Shown here: in pieces, positions 18,272 to 28,311 of the stretch
Position numbering within the stretch: position 1 is the stretch's first letter
How the letters are laid out: the number at the start of each line of letters is the position of its first letter
NCBI GenBank assembly: GCA_016792845.1
Contig: JAEUKH010000022.1
Location: 186,001 to 250,000 of the forward strand
DNA from: Myxococcales bacterium
GTDB lineage: Bacteria; Myxococcota_A; Polyangia; Polyangiales; Ga0077539
DNA length: 64,000 nt
Direction of reading: 5' to 3'
The notes under the pieces: generated by a model
Told to the model about the DNA's origin: nothing
What the model saw: the letters and a program-made list of their open reading frames with translations, nothing else
The model's database searches: none
Translations under genes and position numbers: made by a program

Positions 18272-18952
18272 ATGAAGCTGTTTGGCACGCGAAAGGGGCT
18301 CGTGGCGGCCCGTCAGAGTCTGTTGTTCAGCGAGGCTGCGTTGCGCGCGAGCGGTGAGCACGTCGTCCAGGCTGAGGCGCTCGCTGCGGTGCTCACTACC
18401 TGGGGGGCTGTCTGGCAGGCGCGACAAGACGCCGACGACGCCCTGGCCCGTGCCAACGCGCGGGTCGCGTGGTGCAGCTACAGCCTCGACCGGGTGATCA
18501 AGCGGCTGGCCAATGAGCTGCTCCGTGACACGGGCGGCAAGAGCGAGCACCCGGTGTTTCGTGCGTTCTTTCCAGAGGCTCCGAGCACGGTGGTGAAGCT
18601 CGCGCTTGAGGCCAAGCTCGAACGCTGTGCAGACTTCGCGGTGGTCGCTTCGCGCCGTGTTCCGGGTGAGGGCGCGCTTGCGGCGCTCAAGGCGATCGAG
18701 GCCGCGATGCGAGAAGGTCAGGCCGCCCTGAAGCAGCGACGCGACGCCGAGCAGGCGCGCACCAGCGCAGGGCTCGACGCGGCAAGCTGGCGCAACGCCG
18801 CCGACGCCACACGCCAGAGCGTGGCCCTCCAGCTTCAGGCCTGGGCCCTGGCCAACGATGAGGCGCGATCGTATGCGGCGCGGTTCTTTCCGTCAGAGGT
18901 GAGCCGCCAGGGGGCCGAGGGAGAGGCCAGCCAGGAGGCCGATGAAGGCTGA
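18272..18952 (+). CDS. Unrecognised helical protein between cas2 and the CRISPR leader
   Basis: 226 residues from ATG 18272, preceded by GAGCGGGG at a suitable distance. No known family is recognised. The sequence is Ala/Arg/Glu-rich with few glycines or prolines, so it should be mostly alpha-helical, probably with coiled coil in residues 140-200 (ALKAIEAAMREGQAALKQRRDAEQ). Residues 75-110 form the most distinctive part (RLANELLRDTGGKSEHPVFRAFFPEAPSTV). There is no signal peptide or membrane segment. It reads in the same direction as the cas genes and its stop is only 47 bases before the first repeat. A role in the CRISPR system is possible from position alone. Confidence 0.65.
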   Translation: MKLFGTRKGLVAARQSLLFSEAALRASGEHVVQAEALAAVLTTWGAVWQARQDADDALARANARVAWCSYSLDRVIKRLANELLRDTGGKSEHPVFRAFFPEAPSTVVKLALEAKLERCADFAVVASRRVPGEGALAALKAIEAAMREGQAALKQRRDAEQARTSAGLDAASWRNAADATRQSVALQLQAWALANDEARSYAARFFPSEVSRQGAEGEASQEADEG

Positions 18953-18999
18953 CATTGTTGTCAGCGTCGCGCCGTTTTGATATGCAAGAAGGTCAAAGA
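18953..18999 (+). promoter_or_regulatory. Candidate CRISPR leader (short)
   Basis: The 47 bases before the first repeat are less GC-rich than the surroundings (CCGTTTTGATATGCAAGAAG). Leader polarity is supported by the repeat orientation, which matches the E. coli type I-E repeat read 5' to 3', and by the decayed repeat at the opposite end. Type I-E leaders usually extend further, so the functional leader and its promoter probably reach into the 3' end of the upstream ORF. Confidence 0.55.
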
Positions 19000-21900
19000 G
19001 ACTCCCCCGCGTAGGCGGGGATGGACCAGCCAACCTCAACCGTCTGAAGCGGCTCGATGGGACTCCCCCGCGTAGGCGGGGATGGACCCGCATCATGCGC
19101 CGGTACGGGCTGGACACCGTGGACTCCCCCGCGTAGGCGGGGATGGACCCACAGACAGACAAACGAGACCATACCCATGCCCGACTCCCCCGCGTAGGCG
19201 GGGATGGACCGCGCTCTGACTAAAGCCATTCTCGCGCATCGAGGACTCCCCCGCGTAGGCGGGGATGGACCCCCAGTTCAGCTCAGCGCGGCGCAGGAGC
19301 GCGCGACTCCCCCGCGTAGGCGGGGATGGACCGTCCTGTTGCGAGAGGGCCTTGCCCATCGTGATGACTCCCCCGCGTAGGCGGGGATGGACCCAGCACC
19401 TTAGCCTCATCGGAGGTGCCCCGCGGGACTCCCCCGCGTAGGCGGGGATGGACCGATTTTCACGGCGCCCCCGATGCGTACGAGGGGGACTCCCCCGCGT
19501 AGGCGGGGATGGACCCACCCGCTCGACTCCAGCGGTCGAGCGGGCGCGGACTCCCCCGCGTAGGCGGGGATGGACCGCGCACCGTGTGCAGCCCCGCGAA
19601 GCACGCGAGGACTCCCCCGCGTAGGCGGGGATGGACCGATCAAGAGGCACACATGATCGAGAAGTTCATCGACTCCCCCGCGTAGGCGGGGATGGACCGC
19701 AGCTTGCCGTTCAACCAGGCCGAGGCCTCCGGACTCCCCCGCGTAGGCGGGGATGGACCGAACGGCGAGTCCGTGCGGAAGCCGTCGTGGCTGACTCCCC
19801 CGCGTAGGCGGGGATGGACCCGATGACAACTACGGCGAGACCGCTCGCGTCATGACTCCCCCGCGTAGGCGGGGATGGACCCCCAGTTCAGCTCAGCGCG
19901 GCGCAGGAGCGCGCGACTCCCCCGCGTAGGCGGGGATGGACCCACCCGCACCACCTGCCAGATAGCGTCTGGATTGACTCCCCCGCGTAGGCGGGGATGG
20001 ACCCGCAGGCGCAGAGGCCCCGCTGGGAACTCGACTGACTCCCCCGCGTAGGCGGGGATGGACCGCACGTGATGCGAGGTCTTGCCCTTGATGCGCCGAC
20101 TCCCCCGCGTAGGCGGGGATGGACCGTGAAGGGAGATTCACCGATGGGATTCACTGCAGACTCCCCCGCGTAGGCGGGGATGGACCCAACCCCATTCAGA
20201 CGGTGCTCATCGAGGCGTAGACTCCCCCGCGTAGGCGGGGATGGACCGCGCGTCGGGCGCGTCGAGGCACGAGAGCCCGAGACTCCCCCGCGTAGGCGGG
20301 GATGGACCCGAGGACTGGGACACCGGCTTCCGCGTGCCTCGGACTCCCCCGCGTAGGCGGGGATGGACCCCGCCTGCTCAGGAGCACCGGGCGCGACCCG
20401 CTGACTCCCCCGCGTAGGCGGGGATGGACCGTTTGAGCTCACCTACGGCATCCGTCGCGAAGAGACTCCCCCGCGTAGGCGGGGATGGACCGCATAGCGC
20501 GAGCGCGCTTCCCCATGGCCTTCCGACTCCCCCGCGTAGGCGGGGATGGACCGTACGCCGCCAAGGCCGCTCGTCGCGCGGTAGAGACTCCCCCGCGTAG
20601 GCGGGGATGGACCCGAGCTGACCATGACCACCGCCCCTCGCGACCTGACTCCCCCGCGTAGGCGGGGATGGACCGTTTGTGTCGCCCGACGGTGACCCGC
20701 TCGTGCTGACTCCCCCGCGTAGGCGGGGATGGACCCCTTCAACACCGCGCGGTTGTCGAGCGGCACATGACTCCCCCGCGTAGGCGGGGATGGACCGCAA
20801 CTCAAGCTGCGCATGGGGCGCAGCGAGGGGACTCCCCCGCGTAGGCGGGGATGGACCCTACCCGACCAATGGCTACTCGGTGGTGCGCACGACTCCCCCG
20901 CGTAGGCGGGGATGGACCCGCCGGGCTACGCTGTCGATTCTCGGTCTCGGCGACTCCCCCGCGTAGGCGGGGATGGACCGCTACCGACCGCGCCGCTCGA
21001 AGCGCGCGCCAAGACTCCCCCGCGTAGGCGGGGATGGACCGCCGACCCCTGCGGGGCAACAGTCAGCGCCAGCGACTCCCCCGCGTAGGCGGGGATGGAC
21101 CCTAGCGAGGCTGCTAGGTGCCTTCTCGGGGCCTGACTCCCCCGCGTAGGCGGGGATGGACCGAGCACTGCGACGCCGAGAGCAAACGCCTCGAAGACTC
21201 CCCCGCGTAGGCGGGGATGGACCCGACCGGGGTGGTGGTGCTCGTGCGTCCGTCCTGACTCCCCCGCGTAGGCGGGGATGGACCGAGAAGGTGGTGAGCA
21301 AGTGATCGATCAAGAGAGACTCCCCCGCGTAGGCGGGGATGGACCGTAGACTGTGTTTTCTGTTCTTCTTTCTCTGGGGACTCCCCCGCGTAGGCGGGGA
21401 TGGACCCCGATGGCCAGACGACCATACTCTTGCGGGCTGGACTCCCCCGCGTAGGCGGGGATGGACCCTGGTGAGGGTGGTCGTCGAGTAGCACGCAGCT
21501 GACTCCCCCGCGTAGGCGGGGATGGACCCTCTCTCCGTGAGGTGGGCACCTTCGTGGGTGAGACTCCCCCGCGTAGGCGGGGATGGACCGACGAGCGGCG
21601 CCAGCGGCGGCACGTTGAGACTGACTCCCCCGCGTAGGCGGGGATGGACCGCCGACATCGAAGACGAGACATGGGATGAGCGTGACTCCCCCGCGTAGGC
21701 GGGGATGGACCGCTGCGGCCGCATCGAGCGCGAGCGGCGCGTAGGACTCCCCCGCGTAGGCGGGGATGGACCGCCCGTCGTGGCGGCCTTCTGGGCGCAC
21801 ATGAAGACTCCCCCGCGTAGGCGGGGATGGACCCTCAACACGCCTCTGCCGCTTCGAGCGGCTTCAGACTCCCCCGCGTAGGCGGGGATGGACCCGACGG

Positions 21901-24515
21901 CGGGCTTCCGCACAAGTGGAATCTCCAGACTCCCCCGCGTAGGCGGGGATGGACCCTTCACACGCAACGGCACCCTGGCGCTCGGCACGACTCCCCCGCG
22001 TAGGCGGGGATGGACCCGTGGTGGCCCGCCCGACTATGTGGTCGGTGTGGACTCCCCCGCGTAGGCGGGGATGGACCCTACACGCACCTACATCCTGCGG
22101 GCAGAAACGCGACTCCCCCGCGTAGGCGGGGATGGACCGTGGGTGACGCTCGGCTACGCCGACGCCCCGAGGACTCCCCCGCGTAGGCGGGGATGGACCG
22201 CCGCCATTCTGGCACCGCGACGTCAAGACCCTGACTCCCCCGCGTAGGCGGGGATGGACCCGAAGTTGGTGCCGCCACCACCGACCGCCGTTTGACTCCC
22301 CCGCGTAGGCGGGGATGGACCCTATGGAAGTCTCGCGCGGCAACAATCGTCTGCGACTCCCCCGCGTAGGCGGGGATGGACCCTCGGCGTTCTACCAAGC
22401 GGGCATCGGCCCGAGGACTCCCCCGCGTAGGCGGGGATGGACCCTGTGCCTCTCATACGCCAGAAAGGTTTTTGACGACTCCCCCGCGTAGGCGGGGATG
22501 GACCGGACACAATGTCACTGACCCGCCGCTATATTGTGACTCCCCCGCGTAGGCGGGGATGGACCGGATTCATCGTCGACGCCGAGCACGCCGAGGCGGA
22601 CTCCCCCGCGTAGGCGGGGATGGACCGGCGGCGCGGTCGGAGGTTTCGAGGGCGACCATGACTCCCCCGCGTAGGCGGGGATGGACCGCTCGCACCAGAA
22701 GTCTGGGACTCGATCGTGAAGACTCCCCCGCGTAGGCGGGGATGGACCGCATAGCGCGAGCGCGCTTCCCCATGGCCTTCCGACTCCCCCGCGTAGGCGG
22801 GGATGGACCGCGCACGACCTCAGTAGCCCACCCGAGCTCCCTGACTCCCCCGCGTAGGCGGGGATGGACCGCACGGCCGACGGGGCACCCTATGCACGAG
22901 TAGGACTCCCCCGCGTAGGCGGGGATGGACCGCGCGACCCGGTGTGAGGTGCCGCCGCTGTAGAGACTCCCCCGCGTAGGCGGGGATGGACCCGCCAATG
23001 CTAGGGCCCATCCCCGCTGACGCGGGACTCCCCCGCGTAGGCGGGGATGGACCGCACGTCGACCACCTGGCCGTCTGCCGTCGCGTGACTCCCCCGCGTA
23101 GGCGGGGATGGACCGCACGGGCGCGCTTAGCGCGGCCCAGACCTGTGGACTCCCCCGCGTAGGCGGGGATGGACCGTCTGTCCGCGCAAAGTCGCGCGCC
23201 GCGTTCTGGACTCCCCCGCGTAGGCGGGGATGGACCCGGAGGCCCGGTACCACGACGGCCGCAAGGGGGGACTCCCCCGCGTAGGCGGGGATGGACCCAT
23301 CGGCGCCGGTGGTGGCGGCGGCGCGGGCTGGACTCCCCCGCGTAGGCGGGGATGGACCGCGGATCTCGCGCGGCCGCGTCGGGGGGCCGCGGACTCCCCC
23401 GCGTAGGCGGGGATGGACCCTCTCCCACGGTTTCAACGGCAAAGGCGTTGTCGACTCCCCCGCGTAGGCGGGGATGGACCGTTCACCTGCGCACGCGCCG
23501 CGACCGGCTTGTCGACTCCCCCGCGTAGGCGGGGATGGACCGCACGGCCGACGGGGCACCCTATGCACGAGTAGGACTCCCCCGCGTAGGCGGGGATGGA
23601 CCATCGCGGTGGTGCGACGCTTGGCGAAGTAGGCCGACTCCCCCGCGTAGGCGGGGATGGACCCAACGGGCTTTGGACCACGGTGCACGCATGATGGACT
23701 CCCCCGCGTAGGCGGGGATGGACCGAAGGGGGATCCAACCATTGAGGTGTGTGGTCGGACTCCCCCGCGTAGGCGGGGATGGACCGTACAAGAGCCCATC
23801 CTGACAGATGACGACAAGGACTCCCCCGCGTAGGCGGGGATGGACCGCACGAAGGCCCGAAGGCGCTCGACGTGTCGAGGACTCCCCCGCGTAGGCGGGG
23901 ATGGACCGACGCGGTGGAGGCCGACGTGTGGTGGATCACGGACTCCCCCGCGTAGGCGGGGATGGACCTCGCCCCCGGGCACGATCGCCCCGAGCAAGAA
24001 CGACTCCCCCGCGTAGGCGGGGATGGACCCCAATGACGTCGGGAGGCAGGGACGCCGCCCCGGACTCCCCCGCGTAGGCGGGGATGGACCTGGCCAGCAC
24101 TCAGGGCCAGACCGGGACCGCAGGACTCCCCCGCGTAGGCGGGGATGGACCCCTGCCTCGCCAGTGCGGCGCCTGCCGAGGCAAGACTCCCCCGCGTAGG
24201 CGGGGATGGACCGTAGAGTCCCTCGCTCGGCTTCACGAGCCAGTCGACTCCCCCGCGTAGGCGGGGATGGACCCCTCACGAGGCTCGTGACGCACATCAA
24301 CGCCCTGACTCCCCCGCGTAGGCGGGGATGGACCTTCACCAATGTTGAAGCGACTGGCGCTTGTTGTGACTCCCCCGCGTAGGCGGGGATGGACCGGTGT
24401 CGGTGGCGATGATCCAGAGAGCGGCGGGGACTCCCCCGCGTAGGCGGGGATGGACCCTGAGCCCCCAAACTGATACCGACCGCGCGCGCCTTCCCCGCGT
24501 AGGCGGGGATGGACC
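19000..24515 (+). CRISPR. Type I-E CRISPR array, 91 repeats and 90 spacers
   Basis: The repeat is 28 nt, starting GACTCCCCCGCG and ending GGGGATGGACC, with stem CCCCGC/GCGGGG around a GTAG loop. Spacers are 33 nt, giving a period of 61 bp. Repeat k starts at 19000+61(k-1), checked at many points through k=90 (24429). The last spacer is 31 nt and the last repeat (24488-24515) has two changes near its 5' end (GCCTTCCCC), marking the leader-distal end. The base directly after the repeat is G or C in 85 of 90 units, so the functional repeat may be 29 nt with a PAM-derived last base and 32-nt spacers. Spacers 5/15, 25/62 and 64/75 are identical pairs. Spacers 9 and 66 are unusual. Confidence 0.99.
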
Positions 24516-24566
24516 CTGGGCGCGCCTCCCGACACGCGCTCGACGCTGGCTCCCGCTGCGGGCGGC

Positions 24567-25808
24567 TCAGCGATCGAAGGGGAGCGCGAGCTGGATGCCC
24601 CGAGCGGCCTCGCGCCGGAGCCGCTGGAGGCGCTTGAGCAGCGTGTTCGGGTCTTCGGCGCCGTGAGCGCGCTCGGCGTGCCGGAGGGCCAGGATGGGGT
24701 CTCTCAGCGCCTTCTCGTAGAGCCGCGAGAGCTGCAAGTGCAGGCTGGGGTTGTCGGGGTCGAGGGCGAGGGCGAGGGTGAGGCGGTGGGCCGTCTGGGC
24801 GGGGTCTTTGCGCTGCTGGTAGATGCGCGCGGCGACGAGGTGGGCCTCGCGGGCGACGGTGCCGTAGCCCTCGCGCGCGGCCTGCGCGACGGCATGGTCG
24901 ATGAGCCGCAGGGCCCTCTCGCTGCGTCCGGCTTTGAAGGCCGTGCGGGCCAGGCCGAGGGCGTCGTGGGCGTCGTGCCGGGCCTCGGTGGCGTCGGCGT
25001 CGTAGCGGGCGCTGAGCTCTCCGAGGAGCGCCGCCAGGGCGCGCAAGTCGTCGGCGTGGTGCTTGAGCACGGGCCGCAAGGGGTCGAGGCTTCGGTGCTT
25101 CACGAAGGCCCGGTACCGCTCGGGGATGTCGGCGCCCGCGACGTCGTCTTCGCGGTGGTGTCCGAGCACCTCGCGCTCGATCTCGGTGAGGGTCACCGAG
25201 GCGACCCGGGCGCCGTACACCCTACGGGCGACGTGCAAGAGGTCGACGTGGGGTCGTACGGGCAATCCTTCGAGGCCCGCGAGCGTGGCCCGATCGCGCA
25301 GGAGGGGGAGGTCGAAGGCCTTTCCGTTGTAGCTGACGACGGCGCTGGCGGCTTCGAGGTGTTCGCGCATGGCGCCGAGGGCGGCGGCCTCGTCGTCGGG
25401 GTCGACCACCAGCCATTGCCGCACGACGAGGGTGTCGCCCTCGAAGAAGGCGGCCCCGAGGAGGAAGGGGAGGGTGCCCGTTCCGCCTGAGAGGCCGGTG
25501 GTCTCGGTGTCGATGAAGACGAGGCGCGTCGGGTCGACGTCGCCGAGGGCGGGGTCGAGGCACAGGGCGGCGAGGGTGTCTCCGTCGGCCTCTCGGGCCG
25601 CAGCGAGTCGGCACCGTCCGTAGTGCGCCGCGGCCTCGTGCCGGGTGCTGAGGGTGTCGACCCGCCCCCAACGGTTGTGGGCGATCTCGAAGGGCCAGGC
25701 GGCCTCATCGCCTCGGGCCTCGGGCGCATCGACGGCGCTCTCCGCCCGCACCGGCGCCGCGCTGACCACGCCCCGAGAGAGCCGTTGAAGCTTGTTGCGT
25801 AGGCTCAT
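24567..25808 (-). CDS. mrfB: MrfB/YprB-like DEDD exonuclease with TPR tail
   Basis: 413 residues from ATG 25808 (longer in-frame starts exist but lack homology). The RNase H-like exonuclease domain shows FIDTETTG with Asp100 and Glu102, SYNGKAFDLPLLRDR for the third acidic position, and HHADDLRAL with the His/Asp pair of DEDDh enzymes. The C-terminal 130 residues read as tetratricopeptide-like helices (ARIYQQRKDPAQTAHRLTLALALDPDNPSLHLQLSRLYEKAL). In Bacillus subtilis MrfB works with the MrfA helicase in excision repair of mitomycin C damage. Here it lies 76 bases downstream of the mrfA-like gene on the same strand. Its stop is about 50 bases from the end of the CRISPR array. Confidence 0.85.
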   Translation of the reverse strand: MSLRNKLQRLSRGVVSAAPVRAESAVDAPEARGDEAAWPFEIAHNRWGRVDTLSTRHEAAAHYGRCRLAAAREADGDTLAALCLDPALGDVDPTRLVFIDTETTGLSGGTGTLPFLLGAAFFEGDTLVVRQWLVVDPDDEAAALGAMREHLEAASAVVSYNGKAFDLPLLRDRATLAGLEGLPVRPHVDLLHVARRVYGARVASVTLTEIEREVLGHHREDDVAGADIPERYRAFVKHRSLDPLRPVLKHHADDLRALAALLGELSARYDADATEARHDAHDALGLARTAFKAGRSERALRLIDHAVAQAAREGYGTVAREAHLVAARIYQQRKDPAQTAHRLTLALALDPDNPSLHLQLSRLYEKALRDPILALRHAERAHGAEDPNTLLKRLQRLRREAARGIQLALPFDR

Positions 25809-25884
25809 CTGCGGGCACCCTCGCCGACCGGGAGCGCTGTTGTCGCAGCGCCGGGCCCAGACCGCAAGCCGTTGCCGCGCGGGC

Positions 25885-28224
25885 TCACCCCGGTACGGCC
25901 AGGAGCCGCAGGGCGAGCGCCTTTCGCCCCGCCGCGCCGACATCAAACGCGAGGCCCACACAGGCCGGACACCCGTCGACGCACGCGCACCCCGTCACCA
26001 GGGCGCGGGCCTCCTCGACGAGCCGCGCGCGAAGCTCGAAGAGCCGCGACGAGAGCCCAGCGCCTCCGGGCGCCGCGTCGTAGAGGTACAGGGTCGAGTG
26101 CACGGGGCGCGTCTCGTCGTCGTCGCGGAGCCCCAGGGCCATCGCCAGGTCGCGGGGGCCGCACATCAGCGCCAGCGCGGCGACGGTGCGGAGGGCGGTG
26201 CCGACGCCTCGCATCGCATCGTGGAGGTGGGCCCGGGGCGCCACCGTCTGGGAGGCTTCGAGCGCGCGCAGGAGCGCGTCGACCTCGGCCTCGGCGAAGG
26301 TGATCCAGAAGCCTTGGCTGTGATGGGTGAGGGGCGGGAGCTGCAAGGGCGTATTGCCCAGGGGCTCATGGGTGTGAAACCGCAGCTTGCGATAGCCCGT
26401 GACGTCGAGGGTGACGGCGACCTCTCCGAGCCCGCACCGCGCGCCCTCGCCCCAGGGCGCTTCGTGCTGCGCCTCGACCACCGTCACCGTGGTTTGGGTG
26501 AGGGTCTCGGTGAACCAATCGTGCGGCGACGCGACCACCCGGGCTTCGAGGGCCTCAAGGTCGAGGGCCTCGACAAAGTACGCGGCGCCTTCGTGCTGAT
26601 ACACCGCGCCCGCGTGGGCGTAGAGGTAGGCCCCCCGCAGGTCGAGCTCGCCCAGGGTCTCGCGCGAGGGGCTCAGCGCCACCATGACCCGCGCGGTGCC
26701 CACGGTGCGCAGCGAGACGCCGCCCGCGGGGTGTTCGGCGCCCGCCCAGCGCCACCGCGTCGCGCCCTCGGTCACCACCCCTTGCTCGGCCAGGAATTGC
26801 AGGGTGTCGCGGGTCGCGGCGAGGTCGAGCGAGCCGAACGACTCCTCTTTCGAGAACGGCAGCTCGTACACCGCGCATTGCAGGTGCTGCACCATCACGT
26901 CGAGGTTGTGCGGGTCGACCCGGGCCTCTTCGACGGGCGTCCGCACGAGATACTGTGGGTCGCGCGCCACGTACCGATCGAGCGGCTCCTCACCCGGAAC
27001 CAGCACCAGCACCGCCTCCTCGCCCCGCCTCCCGGCCCGCCCGAAGCGCTGCCAGAGCGCCGCCAGGGTGCCCGGCCATCCTGCGCAGACCACCGCCCCG
27101 AGGCCCCCGATGTCGACCCCGAGCTCGAGCGCCGTGGTGGCCACCACGCAGCGGATGGCGCCCGCGCGGAGCCCGTCTTCGATGCGCTGCCGGGTGTCAC
27201 GGAGGTACCCACCGCGGTACGCCTCGACGGCCTCCTCGGGCACGCCGTCGAGCCCGAGCCGCTCGCGGAGGTACCGGGTGAGGGTCTCGACGGCGCCCCG
27301 AGAGCCCGCGAACACCAGGGTCGGCCGCCCCGCCCGCACGAGCTCGGCCACCGCCGCGAGGGTCAGCTTGAGGTGCGGCACCCGCAGCCCGCGCTCGGCG
27401 TTTCGCTGGGCATCGAAGACCACGAGGTGCCGATCGGGCGCCGGAGCCCCCGACGCGGTGACGGCGGTGACGGGCCGCCCGAGCATCCGCGCGGCGTGCT
27501 CGGCGGGGTTGGCGATGGTCGCCGAGGCGCACAGAAACCGCGGCGTCGTACGGTGAAATCGCGCCACCCTCACGAGCCGCGCGAGCACGTTCGCGACGTG
27601 GGCGCCGAAGACCCCCGCGTAGGTGTGGAGCTCGTCGACCACCACAAACGCGAGCCCCCCGAAGAAGCGCGCCCACCGCGCATGTTGCGGCAAAATGCCG
27701 GTGTGGAGCATGTCAGGGTTGGTGACGATCACCGCGGCCTCGTCGCGGGCGATCCGTCGCGCGGCGTCGCGGGTGTCGCCGTCATAGACCATGACCTTGA
27801 GCGGCAGCCCCGCGGCCTCGACGAGGGCCGTCAAGCTCCGGGCCTGATCGCGCGCGAGGGCCCGGGTGGGCATGAGGTAGAGCGCCCGCGCGCCCGGTCG
27901 CGTCGAGAGGGCCGAGAGCACCGGGAGGTGAAAGCAAAGCGACTTTCCCGACGCTGTCGGGGTGGCCACCACGAGGTCGCGGCCCGCCTGGGCGAGCGCG
28001 AGGGCCTCGGCCTGGTGCGCGTAGAGGCTCGTCACCCCGAGGGCCCCGAGCCCCGCCCGGAGCGCCTCAGAGAGCGTCTCGGGCAGCGGCACCCGCACCG
28101 CCTCGCGCCCCGGCAAGCGGGCGTCGAGACAGAGGGTGGGGCCGAGGGGGCCGCTACGCCAAGACGCCAACAGCGCATCGGCGCTCGACACCCCGCGGGG
28201 GCGTTGCCAGGGAGCTCGGGGCAT
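25885..28224 (-). CDS. mrfA: MrfA/YprA-like DEAD-family helicase with DUF1998
   Basis: 779 residues from ATG 28224; an upstream TTG at 28269 is less likely. The SF2 helicase motifs are complete: YAHQAEAL (Q motif), ATPTASGKS (Walker A), VVDELHTYAG (DELH), CASATIANP, and the ATTALELGVDIGGL then QRFGRAGRRG stretch. The C-terminal DUF1998 region ends in CACVDGCPAC, the four-Cys cluster expected to bind metal. The family (about 750 residues) translocates 3' to 5' on DNA. With the adjacent exonuclease it should form an MrfAB-type repair system for crosslinks or bulky adducts. The upstream neighbour is the Cys-rich lipoprotein gene, so the pair probably has its own promoter at 28225-28311. Confidence 0.88.
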   Translation of the reverse strand: MPRAPWQRPRGVSSADALLASWRSGPLGPTLCLDARLPGREAVRVPLPETLSEALRAGLGALGVTSLYAHQAEALALAQAGRDLVVATPTASGKSLCFHLPVLSALSTRPGARALYLMPTRALARDQARSLTALVEAAGLPLKVMVYDGDTRDAARRIARDEAAVIVTNPDMLHTGILPQHARWARFFGGLAFVVVDELHTYAGVFGAHVANVLARLVRVARFHRTTPRFLCASATIANPAEHAARMLGRPVTAVTASGAPAPDRHLVVFDAQRNAERGLRVPHLKLTLAAVAELVRAGRPTLVFAGSRGAVETLTRYLRERLGLDGVPEEAVEAYRGGYLRDTRQRIEDGLRAGAIRCVVATTALELGVDIGGLGAVVCAGWPGTLAALWQRFGRAGRRGEEAVLVLVPGEEPLDRYVARDPQYLVRTPVEEARVDPHNLDVMVQHLQCAVYELPFSKEESFGSLDLAATRDTLQFLAEQGVVTEGATRWRWAGAEHPAGGVSLRTVGTARVMVALSPSRETLGELDLRGAYLYAHAGAVYQHEGAAYFVEALDLEALEARVVASPHDWFTETLTQTTVTVVEAQHEAPWGEGARCGLGEVAVTLDVTGYRKLRFHTHEPLGNTPLQLPPLTHHSQGFWITFAEAEVDALLRALEASQTVAPRAHLHDAMRGVGTALRTVAALALMCGPRDLAMALGLRDDDETRPVHSTLYLYDAAPGGAGLSSRLFELRARLVEEARALVTGCACVDGCPACVGLAFDVGAAGRKALALRLLAVPG

Positions 28225-28311
28225 CGTTCGGAGAGCGGAGAGACTGAAGGGATCGCCGCGAGGGCGCAAGGCCGGGGCCCCTGACGGGCCCCGAATCCGC
28301 GAGGGCGAGGC

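Noticed and set aside
18893..24535. Many long minus-strand ORFs with repeating PSPPTRGS, SIPAYAGES and VHPRLRGGV
   Set aside because: They are translations of the CRISPR repeats in three frames (period 61 shifts the frame by one each unit), not genes.
25792..28284. 830-residue plus-strand ORF
   Set aside because: It is antisense to the MrfA-like helicase gene, whose motifs are complete; the composition is non-protein-like.
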